Assembly: GCF_002075795.1 (NCBI RefSeq)
Contig: NZ_CP020472.1
Location: forward strand, 2,339,001 to 2,403,000
Origin: Shewanella japonica
Lineage (GTDB): Bacteria > Pseudomonadota > Gammaproteobacteria > Enterobacterales > Shewanellaceae
Reading direction: 5' to 3'
DNA length: 64,000 nt
The position numbers and the translations under genes were made by a program. Positions 55,400 to 64,000 of this stretch are shown here, in pieces. Numbering within the stretch: the first letter of the stretch is position 1; the number at the start of each line of letters is the position of its first letter. Under the pieces are notes generated by a model that saw only the letters and a list, made by a program, of their open reading frames with translations, had not been told where the DNA came from and ran no database searches.

Positions 55400-57088
55400 T
55401 TAATCGTTAAATTGTTTAATCACTTCTTTTAATGGAAAACCAGCAGCACTCGATGGCGCATTAATACCAAGAATGGCACTTAAGGTAGTGGCCACATCGA
55501 CGGTGGCGACAGGCCGTTCAATCTGTTGCCCATCGAGTTTAAATCCAGCAAAGATTATTGGAACATGAGTGTCATAACGCCATGGGGAACCATGTACAGA
55601 TGCGACATTGAGGCCATCGAAATCTGCTACGAATACATTTGGCTCAAATACGATGTAGATATCACCTGAGCGGCTGGGGTAAAAACTATTAATGACCTTT
55701 TGAGTTATCTCATCTTTAGGCACTGCACCTTCTAGTAAATGATGATAACTATAGGCACGATGTATGCCTGCAACATTATTTAGAACGTTAGCGACTATAG
55801 ACGTTGCATCTTTCAATTTAATTCCACTTTTTTTAAGGGCATCGTGATCTAAATTGACATAAGGTTGCCAAGCATTGGTAAACAAATTACCGCTAATCTT
55901 CCAGTCTTTTTTTAGTTTAACGATATCTTGTTGTTTTTCTAGAGAGGCTAAATCAAAATGAGTGGCTTTGGTGCCAAATTGGGTTAAATACCCCGGTGCT
56001 TCAGGTGCGCCATGATCTGCTGATAATACAATTAAGGTATTATCTAAACCTACTTTGTCATCGACATAAGAAAATAAACTGGCTAGCGTTCTATCAAGAC
56101 GAAGTAAATTATCTTCTGCTTCTAAACTAGATGGCCCAAAAATATGGCCAACATAATCCGTAGACGAAAAACTAACAGATAAATAATCAATGACTTTGTT
56201 TTGACCTAATTGATTATGTTCTATGACTGATTTAGCAAAATTAGCCGTCATTTCGTCACCGACTGGGCTGACAGTTAAAAACGTACTGAAATACGGATTG
56301 TCTCGCTTTCCAAATTGATGTGGGAATGTAATACCGTAACCTGGTAATTTAGTTTTCCAGTCATGAGCCGCATTATCACCAAACAAATATTCAGTTGATT
56401 CTTTGGATAAAGTCCAAGACGTATCTGCATATTTTGCAATATCATTTTGTTGGTTGAATTCATTAACCCATTGTGGATATTGATCAAAATAATATTGACT
56501 GCTGACAAACTCACCCGCTGATTTAGAGAACCAAAAAGCTTTTCCTGTGTGACCTGCAAGTGTAATTGCACCTCTGTCTTTTACTGACACTGCAAATACT
56601 TTGGATTTACCATTGTTACTAGCAGTGAGCTCATCACTAAAGGTGGTCGCTAAGATATTTTTAGGTGAACGGCCTTCAACTTTACTGGCTTTTTGCGTGG
56701 GGTCTATTTCATTTTCAGCATCAACAGCGGCATTGGCACTGATCAAAGGGTGAGTTTTATCTTGAACGTTATAGATGGGCTGCTGTAATTGTTTATCAAA
56801 CCATAAATTACTCACCATACCATGACTCGAAGGATGTGCGCCTGTCGCCAAAGTGGTGTGGCCAACAACTGTTTCTGTAATGGCATGTTGGTGATGGGCT
56901 TCGGTATAATACACGCCTTCATCAATAAGGTAGTTGAATCCTTCATCGGTAAAGTGATGTTGATAGCGGTTGAGTAAATCAGCGCGTAATTGGTCAACAG
57001 TGATCTGTAAGATTAATTTAGGCTCTTTAGCATCAACCTGATTTACAAGACAAACCGATAAAGCGGCAACGATTGGCGTCCATTTCAT
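55400..57088 (-). CDS. PafA-like alkaline phosphatase, exported
   Basis: A 562-residue enzyme of the alkaline phosphatase superfamily with a signal peptide (cleavage near VDAKEP). The metal Asp is in QITVDQLRADLL, the Thr nucleophile in ITETVVGHTTLATGAHPSSHG, a PafA-type Asn in VSNLWFD, the phosphate-binding Lys/Arg pair in SVKDRGAI, and metal ligands in SADHGAPEAPG and SVHGSPW. The K-x-R pair and Asn point to a PafA-type phosphomonoesterase. It would free phosphate from organic esters in the periplasm. The ATG follows AAGGAT. Confidence 0.88.
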   Translation of the reverse strand: MKWTPIVAALSVCLVNQVDAKEPKLILQITVDQLRADLLNRYQHHFTDEGFNYLIDEGVYYTEAHHQHAITETVVGHTTLATGAHPSSHGMVSNLWFDKQLQQPIYNVQDKTHPLISANAAVDAENEIDPTQKASKVEGRSPKNILATTFSDELTASNNGKSKVFAVSVKDRGAITLAGHTGKAFWFSKSAGEFVSSQYYFDQYPQWVNEFNQQNDIAKYADTSWTLSKESTEYLFGDNAAHDWKTKLPGYGITFPHQFGKRDNPYFSTFLTVSPVGDEMTANFAKSVIEHNQLGQNKVIDYLSVSFSSTDYVGHIFGPSSLEAEDNLLRLDRTLASLFSYVDDKVGLDNTLIVLSADHGAPEAPGYLTQFGTKATHFDLASLEKQQDIVKLKKDWKISGNLFTNAWQPYVNLDHDALKKSGIKLKDATSIVANVLNNVAGIHRAYSYHHLLEGAVPKDEITQKVINSFYPSRSGDIYIVFEPNVFVADFDGLNVASVHGSPWRYDTHVPIIFAGFKLDGQQIERPVATVDVATTLSAILGINAPSSAAGFPLKEVIKQFND

Positions 57089-57203
57089 TTGATATCCTTT
57101 TCAACATAGTGGTCGATGTGTGTACTCAATATTGATACTTACTTAGATATGTTTAACAGAGATCCTTAAAATGATAAATAAGACAATGGTGTTGTAACGC
57201 TGT

Positions 57204-58019
57204 TTATTTCAATAATGCTTGCTGACAGAGTGCTAACGATAAGCGAATTGAGTCAAGATATTGTGATGCGTGATTGTCAGACAAATACCATATGCCTGCG
57301 TTTTTTTCAGGTTGTTGGTTAAAGAAAAGGGGTTCTACGTCTAATAAGTTAGATTGTGTAGAACATGCTAACCAGTGTGATAACGGTAAATTCGCTAGTT
57401 TCTCTAGCGCTATAACACCTTCAGGTGTGCTTGATTGTAAGTTGGCAATTTTAGCTAGTAGGGTAAAAGGAGAGTCGTTAATGCTTTGCTCTGATGTGAC
57501 GTCTACTGCACGATAGAGGGTTTTATTGTTATCTGATGATAACAATAAAGCAGGCCAATTAATTTGTGATCTTGGTGACTCTTTAATTTGGCTTAGTGCG
57601 ATTCTTCTTTCTCCAAGCCAGTTATGAACAACGCAAGGCAGGTGCTCGTTTTTTGTCATGGTGTTATTACGGGCTAAATTAGGCAATAACGACATTCTTG
57701 TTAATGAAAGGGGAATCGTTAAACGACTAAATAAGATAAAACATGCCAGTCCAGAAGAAGGCCAGCAATTCAATCTGCTTTGAAGTTCATGAGCAGTAGC
57801 GGAAAGTTGAGTGCTTAACCATTTATTATGGTGGCCGGTAACGACAAAATCTTCTGTTGAACCTGCAAAAGGGCCATTACAAATAATAATAATATGCTCT
57901 CCTTCAGCAACAGTTCCATTAAAAATTATCGAGTAGCCTTTTTTAGATGCTTGCCAATCTCCGTTGGCATTGCCAATAATTGTCACTTGGCCAAAATGTG
58001 GCGACTCAATTAATTGCAT
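57204..58019 (-). CDS. hypothetical protein
   Basis: A 271-residue protein that I do not recognise. It has no signal peptide. The first 70 residues look beta-rich (FGQVTIIGNANGDWQASKKGYSIIFNG...). A moderately hydrophobic stretch near 92-110 (LACFILFSRLTIPLSL) may be a membrane segment, and the C-terminal half is helical. It lies 115 bp upstream of the PafA-like gene on the same strand but too far for clear coupling. Confidence 0.5.
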   Translation of the reverse strand: MQLIESPHFGQVTIIGNANGDWQASKKGYSIIFNGTVAEGEHIIIICNGPFAGSTEDFVVTGHHNKWLSTQLSATAHELQSRLNCWPSSGLACFILFSRLTIPLSLTRMSLLPNLARNNTMTKNEHLPCVVHNWLGERRIALSQIKESPRSQINWPALLLSSDNNKTLYRAVDVTSEQSINDSPFTLLAKIANLQSSTPEGVIALEKLANLPLSHWLACSTQSNLLDVEPLFFNQQPEKNAGIWYLSDNHASQYLDSIRLSLALCQQALLK

Positions 58020-58312
58020 GTTAGAACCATAACGACGGATGAGAAAAAGAGTAATATTTACCAGTAAGCTTAACAGTAATCCAGTAATAGCGCTAAAAAT
58101 TGCCTTGCAAACGCCTGCTTTATAGGCAAAAAATATGTTCTTTTGAATTACTGTATTTAATTAAAAACACTTTCTTGTAAATCTTAGCGTCAAAAGTGGC
58201 ATTATTTGATTGAATTTTAAACTGTGTGATCTACATTCTAAATACGTTAGATTTATTCTTGTAAATTTATAAAGAACGAACATGGTTTATTTAATAATCA
58301 AATGAGGCTTTT

Positions 58313-58561
58313 ATGTTAGGTGAAAATCACTCTCTTAGAAATGAATTTCCAGATCATTTAGACACAATCACTGCACTAAACAGTAGTGATGCGAACTTTG
58401 CTGAGATTTTAAAGCGTTATGATGAACTCGATAAACAAATACGTGATTTAGAGCTCAAAGACTCGCCAATTGCCGATGATGCAATCCATGATTTAAAACA
58501 ACAACGCGTTGAAATGAAAGATGCGCTTTATCATAAAATAATGGAATCTGAAGCTAAGTAA
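58313..58561 (+). CDS. YdcH family (DUF465) protein
   Basis: An 82-residue coiled-coil protein. FPDHLDTITALNSSDANFAEILKRYDELDKQIRDLE followed by IHDLKQQRVEMKDALYHKI is the YdcH/DUF465 pattern. Function unknown; the family is small, cytoplasmic and common in proteobacteria. The ATG follows GAGG. The 293-bp region before it (58020-58312) is AT-rich with no gene visible. Confidence 0.85.
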   Translation: MLGENHSLRNEFPDHLDTITALNSSDANFAEILKRYDELDKQIRDLELKDSPIADDAIHDLKQQRVEMKDALYHKIMESEAK

Positions 58562-58582
58562 CTATCGCTATATTGTCTACTC

Positions 58583-58632
58583 TTTGGTGATAAAAAAGCC
58601 TGTTGATGACAACAGGCTTTTTTATCACCAAA
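58583..58632. terminator. long bidirectional terminator
   Basis: A 23-bp perfect stem from 58583-58605 to 58610-58632 with an ATGA loop; the core is AAAAAAGCCTGTTG / CAACAGGCTTTTTT. It separates the convergent ydcH-like and NPP-like genes. Confidence 0.95.
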
Positions 58633-58656
58633 TAGGGGATCCGTTAAGTCATAGAG

Positions 58657-59919
58657 TTACGGTTTGCGCAGCAAAGGCGACAAAAAACGTAACTCACCAT
58701 CAATATCATCGGGTATCGTTAGCCCTAAAATATTGGCAATCAAAGGGTAGAGATGAATATTATCTGCTTGAGCAATTGTTGCCTGATTAAATGCAGGCCC
58801 TTTGGCGTATAAAACTGTATTCATATCGTGAATAGTTTGTGGATCATAGCCATGCTTTCCGATCACGCCAGGTTTTGCATCTGTGGAAGTAATATAGTGA
58901 TTGTTACTAATAATAACGGCATCACCAATTGAAGGGTTTCCACTAAAATGGAGGCGTTCTGGCATTTCAGCTTGTAAATAAAACGCTAAACCTTCTACCT
59001 CTTCCACAAGCGCTTTCAGCCTAGCTAAATCTTGCTTTTTATTTTCTCCTATAGCTGTGACTAATGAGAAGGCAGCATCATTATTAAAGATAAACTTATC
59101 CTTTAAATCAGCGACTTTACCCACTAATTTATCAGTGTAAATTCTATCAAATTCATCTACTTTAGCCATGCCGTGATCTGAAGTGATGATGACATTGATA
59201 TCAATCGGTAAGTCATTTATTTGTTTAAGTAAACTCGCAATAAGTTTATCAATGTATTGCACTGCGTTGTATGTCTGTGTTGACTCTGGGCCGTGATGAT
59301 GGCCTGCGCTATCAACATCCGAAAAATATAAGGTAACGAATTGTGGTCTTTCGCTTTCTGGTAATGAAAACCACTCAACGACTTGTTGAATGCGTTGCTC
59401 ATTTGGGGTTCGGCCATCATATTTAAGCCAGTAATTAGGTCTAAAGCCAGCAATTTTAGCTTCAGACCCTGGCCAGAAATAAGTGGCAGATTTTAATCCT
59501 TGTTGACGGGCCAAAGACCATAAAGGCACACCTTGATAGAACTGGCCATCGGTGACTGCTTCATGAATATTCATTGCATAATCACGTTTTAATACTGGAT
59601 TATAAAAACGATTCGACACAATACCGTGATTTGCCGGATACAGACCGGTCACTAAAGTTAAGTGATTAGGAAAAGTTACTGTAGGAAAAGCCGGAGTGAA
59701 TAACTCAACCGTTGCGGCATCCTTAGCAAATTGATTAAGTGCTTGAGGGTTATGTAGCTGATTGTAATCGTATCGATAACCGTCAATAGAGATTAATAGA
59801 ACATTTTGCTGTTTAGCTGCTTTTTGACTGTCTGCGTTAACATTGGCGGAAAGTAATACGCACCAGGTTAAAAGTACGACTATGAACAACCTATTTTTGA
59901 AGGGAACACTTGCTTGCAT
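58657..59919 (-). CDS. nucleotide pyrophosphatase/phosphodiesterase (NPP) family, exported
   Basis: A 420-residue enzyme of the alkaline phosphatase superfamily. A signal peptide (LFIVVLLTWCVLLSANVNA) is followed by LLISIDGYRYDY (metal Asp), the Thr nucleophile in PAFPTVTFPNHLTLVTGLYPANHGIV, and ligands in YFSDVDSAGHHHGP, ITSDHGM and IGKHGYD. NPPs hydrolyse phosphodiester bonds of nucleotides and related substrates. The ATG at 59919 follows AAGGAAA. It may act with the nearby PafA-like phosphatase, which is inference. Confidence 0.9.
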   Translation of the reverse strand: MQASVPFKNRLFIVVLLTWCVLLSANVNADSQKAAKQQNVLLISIDGYRYDYNQLHNPQALNQFAKDAATVELFTPAFPTVTFPNHLTLVTGLYPANHGIVSNRFYNPVLKRDYAMNIHEAVTDGQFYQGVPLWSLARQQGLKSATYFWPGSEAKIAGFRPNYWLKYDGRTPNEQRIQQVVEWFSLPESERPQFVTLYFSDVDSAGHHHGPESTQTYNAVQYIDKLIASLLKQINDLPIDINVIITSDHGMAKVDEFDRIYTDKLVGKVADLKDKFIFNNDAAFSLVTAIGENKKQDLARLKALVEEVEGLAFYLQAEMPERLHFSGNPSIGDAVIISNNHYITSTDAKPGVIGKHGYDPQTIHDMNTVLYAKGPAFNQATIAQADNIHLYPLIANILGLTIPDDIDGELRFLSPLLRKP

Positions 59920-60056
59920 TGTGATAATTTTCCTTTGAAAGAAGTGAAGCACTGCTGAGATTAAATTTTCGTTTTCGTTAACACTAATAATGCTTTGCGC
60001 GAGTTAATATAACCTAGTTATATGACAAATCGACAAAGACAGGTTTAAAAGTAATA

Positions 60057-60086
60057 AAAAAAGCGAAACCTAAGTTTCGCTTTTTT
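60057..60086 (-). terminator. terminator of the RND efflux operon
   Basis: AAAAAAGCGAAAC-CTAA-GTTTCGCTTTTTT, a perfect 13-bp stem, 51 bp after the RND gene stop with a T-run on the minus strand. Confidence 0.92.
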
Positions 60087-60137
60087 AATCGTTAGCCGTT
60101 AATTCTTTTTCAGGCCAATTCAGAAGTTAATCCCTTG

Positions 60138-63100
60138 CTAGCTTGAACTATTCGTTAACGAATTAAGCTCTGCTAATGCTTGTTCCTTTGTTTGTGGTAC
60201 ATAAAGATGATAAATCTTACGTGCAATACGTCGCATATCTTCTATCGCAATATACAAACACGGGATTAAACATAAGGTAACCACAGTCGCAAACAACACG
60301 CCAAATGCTAATGAGACAGCCATGGGAATAACCATCTGAGCTTGCATGCTTGTTTCCGTCATAATAGGTACAAGCCCTATAAATGTGGTTAATGACGTTA
60401 ACATTATCGCTCTAAAGCGGCGACAACCTGCATTAATAACAGCTTCATTCAGTTTAATGCCTTGTTTACGGGAATTATTGACATAATCGACCATAACGAG
60501 GGAGTCATTGACTACAACACCTGCAGCGGCGATGATCCCGAATACCGATAGGGCACTTAAATCAATGCCTAATATGATATGTCCTAACATAGAGCCAATC
60601 ACACCAAACGGGATCACTGACATGATCATAAAAGGTTGCACATAGGATTTAAGCGGAATCGCTAACAAACTATATATCACTAGCATTGAAATAATAAAAT
60701 CACGCATTTGAGTGTCTGCACTATCAAGCTGCTCTTGAATACTGCCTGAGACTTCACTTTTTACACGAGGATATTTGGCCAACAACTCTGGCATAAAGTT
60801 ATCGCGGATATCTTTAGCCAGTTTGAAAGGCTCTGCTTGCTCTGCATCAACTGAAGCCCATACATTGATGGTGCGATTACCATTTTCACGACGAATACTA
60901 CTCACACCTTGTACTACAGTAATGTTAGCCACTTCAGATAAAGGCAGTTCTGCGCCTTGTGGGGTTTTGATTAATACATCTTGAACCAAGGCGATAGAAT
61001 TACGTTGTTCCTCAGGATAACGAAGCATCACTTTAATTTCTTCACCGTTGCGAATAATACGTTGCGCCTCAAGACCATAAAAACTGTTACCTACTTGCGA
61101 TGCAATATTGGCTAAGGTAAGACCTAAGCTATGGGCTAACGGCTTTAAATCAAATTGAACTTCTTTGGCTGAAGATTGGCGGCTGTCATTGACGTCACTG
61201 ACACCTTTTAAGGTGTTAAGTTTGTCTTTTAATGCTTGAGAAGCAGCTAACAGTTGTTGTTCATCATTTCCTTCCAACCTAAAGCTAATATCACCGTCAT
61301 CACGTCCACCGCCAAATAAACTATCTTGAACAGTAAACGATTTGACTCCTGGGATTTTAGGCATTGCTTGGCGCCACATCTCTGCGACTTCAAATGTATT
61401 GATAGGACGTAAAGATGGATCAACAAGCTTAGTTCTTACTTCCGCACGAGTACGACCTTGTAATTCAACTTGTAGCTCTGCAATCATGCCTTGACCATAT
61501 TGATCCTCTAGCTGCTTTTCAACGGTACGTAGGGCTTTTTCGATTGAGTGAGCTGCATCTAATGTTGCTGTTTCCGCAGCATCGACATTCATTTCCAAGC
61601 TGATGCGAGGGAAATCATGTGGGATCTTAGGTTGGCCAATAAATCTAACTAATCCACTGATATATAATGATGCGCATATAACAATTAACATCACAAAGGT
61701 TGCAATAACCGCATAACGGTATTTAACCGCAACAGTAAGGCTTGGTTTATAAACGTTTTTTATGAACCAAGTCAGATTAGTTTCGATTTTCTTCTGAATG
61801 AAATTGACCCCATTTCTCAGCCAATCCAACGGATTCTTTGAACCTGGTTGAACAACTTTGGGTTTGTTCATATGGGCTAAGTGAGAAGGTAAAATCAGCT
61901 TTGACTCAACTAAAGAAAATAATAGACACAATATGACGACATAGCCGATTGCTTGGCCAAAGGCGGATGAAGGTCCGTCATCTAAAGTAATAGGTAAAAA
62001 CGCGGCAATGGTGGTCAGTACGCCGAATGTCGCAGGCATAGCAACTCGTTTTACCCCTCTAATAACACTATCTATGTTTTGGCCATTTTCTTCACATTCT
62101 GTGTGAGCACTTTCGCCCATGACGATGGCATCATCTACCACGATACCGAGGACGAGAATAAATGCGAATAAACTAATGACGTTGATTGTCACGTCAATAA
62201 AACCCATTGGCATAAATAAAAGGGTACCAAGGAAACAAACAGGTAATCCCATCATTACCCAAAAAGCGAGCCTGACACGTAAAAATAGCGCTAACATGAA
62301 AAACACAAGAACAGCACCTGTTTTCATACTATCTAGCATCAAATCTAACCGACCATCTAGGTAATAGGTCATATCTACCCAGGGCTCTAATGTTACACCT
62401 TCTGGTAACAGCGCTTGTTTCTTAGCAATGTATTCCTTCATTGTGTCAGCAACATCGGTGATACTTTGATTTTTTGCTGCTCCGACAAAAAAAGTGACGG
62501 CATTTTGTCCATTAAATTTTGAGTATTGAATACCTTCTTCAAATCCATCATTAACCGTGGCAACATCGCCTAATAAAAGGTTAGTACCATCATCTAAGGT
62601 TAACAGTGGCAAATCTTCAAATTCATAACCAACATAAGCTTGGTTTTCAACACGTAAGTTTATATAGCCGTTTTCAGCTTTGATTTGTCCAGCAGACATA
62701 TTACGTGAGTAGCCACGCACAGCTTCTGCAACATCATTAAAGTTAAGACCAAATTCACGCAAACGGTCTTTACTTACCTCGACACTGATTTCGTAATTTA
62801 AGCCACCATAAAACTCCGAAATATTCACATTCGGTAATTGCATGATCTCTTTATGGATTTTTTCGCCTAAATCTTTTAGTTGTCGCTGAGATAGATCGCC
62901 ATACAAACTTAAATACATGACTTCTTGACGAATTTTAATTCGATCAACTTTTGGAAATTCCATCCCCGCAGGAAAGGTTGATACAGAACCAATTTCAGAT
63001 TTTACTTCATCTAAAACAATCTGTGGGTCATAAGAGTCTTCAATCCTGAAGTAGCCGTTTGCTTGGTTGCGGTTAGAGTAGGTGATGACACGTTGTAAAC

Positions 63101-63341
63101 CTTGAACTGTTTCAAGTGCTTGTTCAATTTTTACTGTTATACCTTCTTCAACTTCTTGCGGTGCTGCGCCAGGGTAAACTGCACTAAATTCAATCCAGTT
63201 AATTTCAACGGCAGGGAAGAACTGCTTACGAATCGTATTAGCAGTCAGTAAACCACCAAGTAAAATAATGATCATCAGTAAGTTTGCAGCAACACTGTTA
63301 CGAGCAAACCAAGCAATTAAGCCTTTATTTGTATCTTCCAT
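60138..63341 (-). CDS. RND efflux transporter permease
   Basis: A 1067-residue inner-membrane pump with two halves, each with one N-terminal helix, a large periplasmic loop and a block of helices. Proton-relay Asp residues are in the fourth-helix segment FAFILVLGIVVDDAIVMGE, and the second half has the matching GVVVNDSLVMVDYVN. It belongs to the HAE family of drug or solute exporters; the substrate is unknown. It starts 3 bp after the stop of the membrane-fusion gene. No TolC-like gene lies in the window. Confidence 0.94.
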   Translation of the reverse strand: MEDTNKGLIAWFARNSVAANLLMIIILLGGLLTANTIRKQFFPAVEINWIEFSAVYPGAAPQEVEEGITVKIEQALETVQGLQRVITYSNRNQANGYFRIEDSYDPQIVLDEVKSEIGSVSTFPAGMEFPKVDRIKIRQEVMYLSLYGDLSQRQLKDLGEKIHKEIMQLPNVNISEFYGGLNYEISVEVSKDRLREFGLNFNDVAEAVRGYSRNMSAGQIKAENGYINLRVENQAYVGYEFEDLPLLTLDDGTNLLLGDVATVNDGFEEGIQYSKFNGQNAVTFFVGAAKNQSITDVADTMKEYIAKKQALLPEGVTLEPWVDMTYYLDGRLDLMLDSMKTGAVLVFFMLALFLRVRLAFWVMMGLPVCFLGTLLFMPMGFIDVTINVISLFAFILVLGIVVDDAIVMGESAHTECEENGQNIDSVIRGVKRVAMPATFGVLTTIAAFLPITLDDGPSSAFGQAIGYVVILCLLFSLVESKLILPSHLAHMNKPKVVQPGSKNPLDWLRNGVNFIQKKIETNLTWFIKNVYKPSLTVAVKYRYAVIATFVMLIVICASLYISGLVRFIGQPKIPHDFPRISLEMNVDAAETATLDAAHSIEKALRTVEKQLEDQYGQGMIAELQVELQGRTRAEVRTKLVDPSLRPINTFEVAEMWRQAMPKIPGVKSFTVQDSLFGGGRDDGDISFRLEGNDEQQLLAASQALKDKLNTLKGVSDVNDSRQSSAKEVQFDLKPLAHSLGLTLANIASQVGNSFYGLEAQRIIRNGEEIKVMLRYPEEQRNSIALVQDVLIKTPQGAELPLSEVANITVVQGVSSIRRENGNRTINVWASVDAEQAEPFKLAKDIRDNFMPELLAKYPRVKSEVSGSIQEQLDSADTQMRDFIISMLVIYSLLAIPLKSYVQPFMIMSVIPFGVIGSMLGHIILGIDLSALSVFGIIAAAGVVVNDSLVMVDYVNNSRKQGIKLNEAVINAGCRRFRAIMLTSLTTFIGLVPIMTETSMQAQMVIPMAVSLAFGVLFATVVTLCLIPCLYIAIEDMRRIARKIYHLYVPQTKEQALAELNSLTNSSS

Positions 63342-63344
63342 GAA

Positions 63345-64000
63345 TTATTCCTTGTCTTCCATGGCTACAGCGGTGTCAGAATTCACCCCAATTGTTGGCT
63401 CAGTTTGTAAAACCTTATCCTGTGGTAAAGCAACTGACATCCCTTCAACAGGATAATCTAGGGCTGAAGTGATAATGTTCATACCATTTTCTAATCCACT
63501 CGAAATAATGACGTTACTGCCATCTTGTCGAATGATATTAACGGGTAAATAACGCAGCTTATTTTCTTTATCCATGGTGGCGACAAGACCATTTACTATA
63601 AGGTGCCTTGGAACCACAGCAACTTCACCAGCATGGGTTCCACCAATATGTGCTGTAACATAAGTGCCGTAACGTAACTCTTTATGCTCCCCTTTAAGAC
63701 CATAAGGATCATCGACTTCAGCCACGAGGTAGGTCATTCTACTTTTACTATCAATAATGCCTTCACTGCGGACAATAGTGCCTATCCACTCTTGCTTTTC
63801 ACCGGCAAAATTACCAACAAGTTTAACTTCAGCATTGGCACCTTTACGGTCAAGATATTGCATTTCTTTATCTGCGAGAGGTAATCTCACTTCCGCTTTG
63901 TCTGTGCTATAAACCAACCCAATTGAAGCGCCATTACTGACGTAAGTGCCAAGACCTATGTTACGACTGCCAATAAGCGCATCGTATGGGGCTTTAATAA
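63345..64000 (-). CDS. RND membrane-fusion protein, C-terminal part (runs off window)
   Basis: The frame is open to the window edge, giving 217 codons plus stop. The first visible residues (IKAPYDALIGSRNIGLGTYVSNGASIGLVYSTDKAEVRLPL) are the lipoyl/barrel junction of HlyD/AcrA-type periplasmic adaptors; the barrel and membrane-proximal domains follow (TYVTAHIGGTHAGEVAVVPRHLIVNG; SGLENGMNIITSALDYPVEGMSV). It links the permease to an outer-membrane channel. The N-terminus and signal lie beyond position 64000. Confidence 0.92.
   Translation of the reverse strand, partial: IKAPYDALIGSRNIGLGTYVSNGASIGLVYSTDKAEVRLPLADKEMQYLDRKGANAEVKLVGNFAGEKQEWIGTIVRSEGIIDSKSRMTYLVAEVDDPYGLKGEHKELRYGTYVTAHIGGTHAGEVAVVPRHLIVNGLVATMDKENKLRYLPVNIIRQDGSNVIISSGLENGMNIITSALDYPVEGMSVALPQDKVLQTEPTIGVNSDTAVAMEDKE

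Overview
The window looks like a 64 kb piece of a chromosome from an AT-rich marine gammaproteobacterium, most probably Shewanella or a close relative. The evidence is gene order and protein character: pykA and hexR divergent from zwf-pgl-edd-eda, a psrA-like regulator next to fadE, an EF-P with Arg32 beside its EarP glycosyltransferase, a ybfF-DUF2788-ybfE-fldA block next to seqA-pgm, and a hya-hyp [NiFe] hydrogenase locus. I see no phage, IS element, CRISPR array or rRNA. Genus assignment is inference from synteny, not from a database search.

Layout. 1-290: tandem tRNA-Tyr genes on the minus strand. 0.4-6 kb: small conserved proteins (VC2046/SO_2500-like, YfcZ/YiiS), a GAF-PAS-GGDEF-EAL c-di-GMP protein with a degenerate GSDEF site, YchJ-like and SmrA. 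6-7 kb: a gene-poor stretch that holds two tiny related membrane-protein genes and a near-consensus CRP site. 7-12 kb: an ACE-like M2 peptidase lipoprotein, a PsrA-like regulator and FadE. 12-20 kb: central carbon metabolism (PykA, HexR, Entner-Doudoroff operon). 20-30 kb: methyltransferase, membrane protein, GNAT, DUF1569, AdhE, dGTPase-like, YfbR-like and an EEP-family protein. 30-40 kb: cardiolipin synthase, AlaA, EF-P/EarP, flavodoxin block, SeqA, Pgm.

40-52.5 kb: a complete uptake [NiFe]-hydrogenase system on the minus strand, read hyaA-hyaB-hyaC-hyaD-(661-residue HypF-like companion)-hypF, then hypB-hypC-hypD-hypE-hypA. Two perfect FNR/EtrA boxes stand before hyaA and a 9/10 box stands before hypB, so structural genes and maturation genes both appear switched on without oxygen.

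52.9-64 kb: an octaheme c-type cytochrome with HEAT/TPR tail that is split by one in-frame TGA, two secreted alkaline-phosphatase-superfamily enzymes (PafA-like and NPP-like), an unknown protein, YdcH, and an RND efflux pump whose membrane-fusion gene runs off the end.

Regulatory logic visible from sequence: HexR-like boxes lie between hexR and zwf and, as an exact palindrome, upstream of adhE, tying glycolytic flux to fermentation. The least explained items are the paired small membrane proteins at 6.1-6.6 kb and the HypF-like companion at 46.4-48.4 kb.
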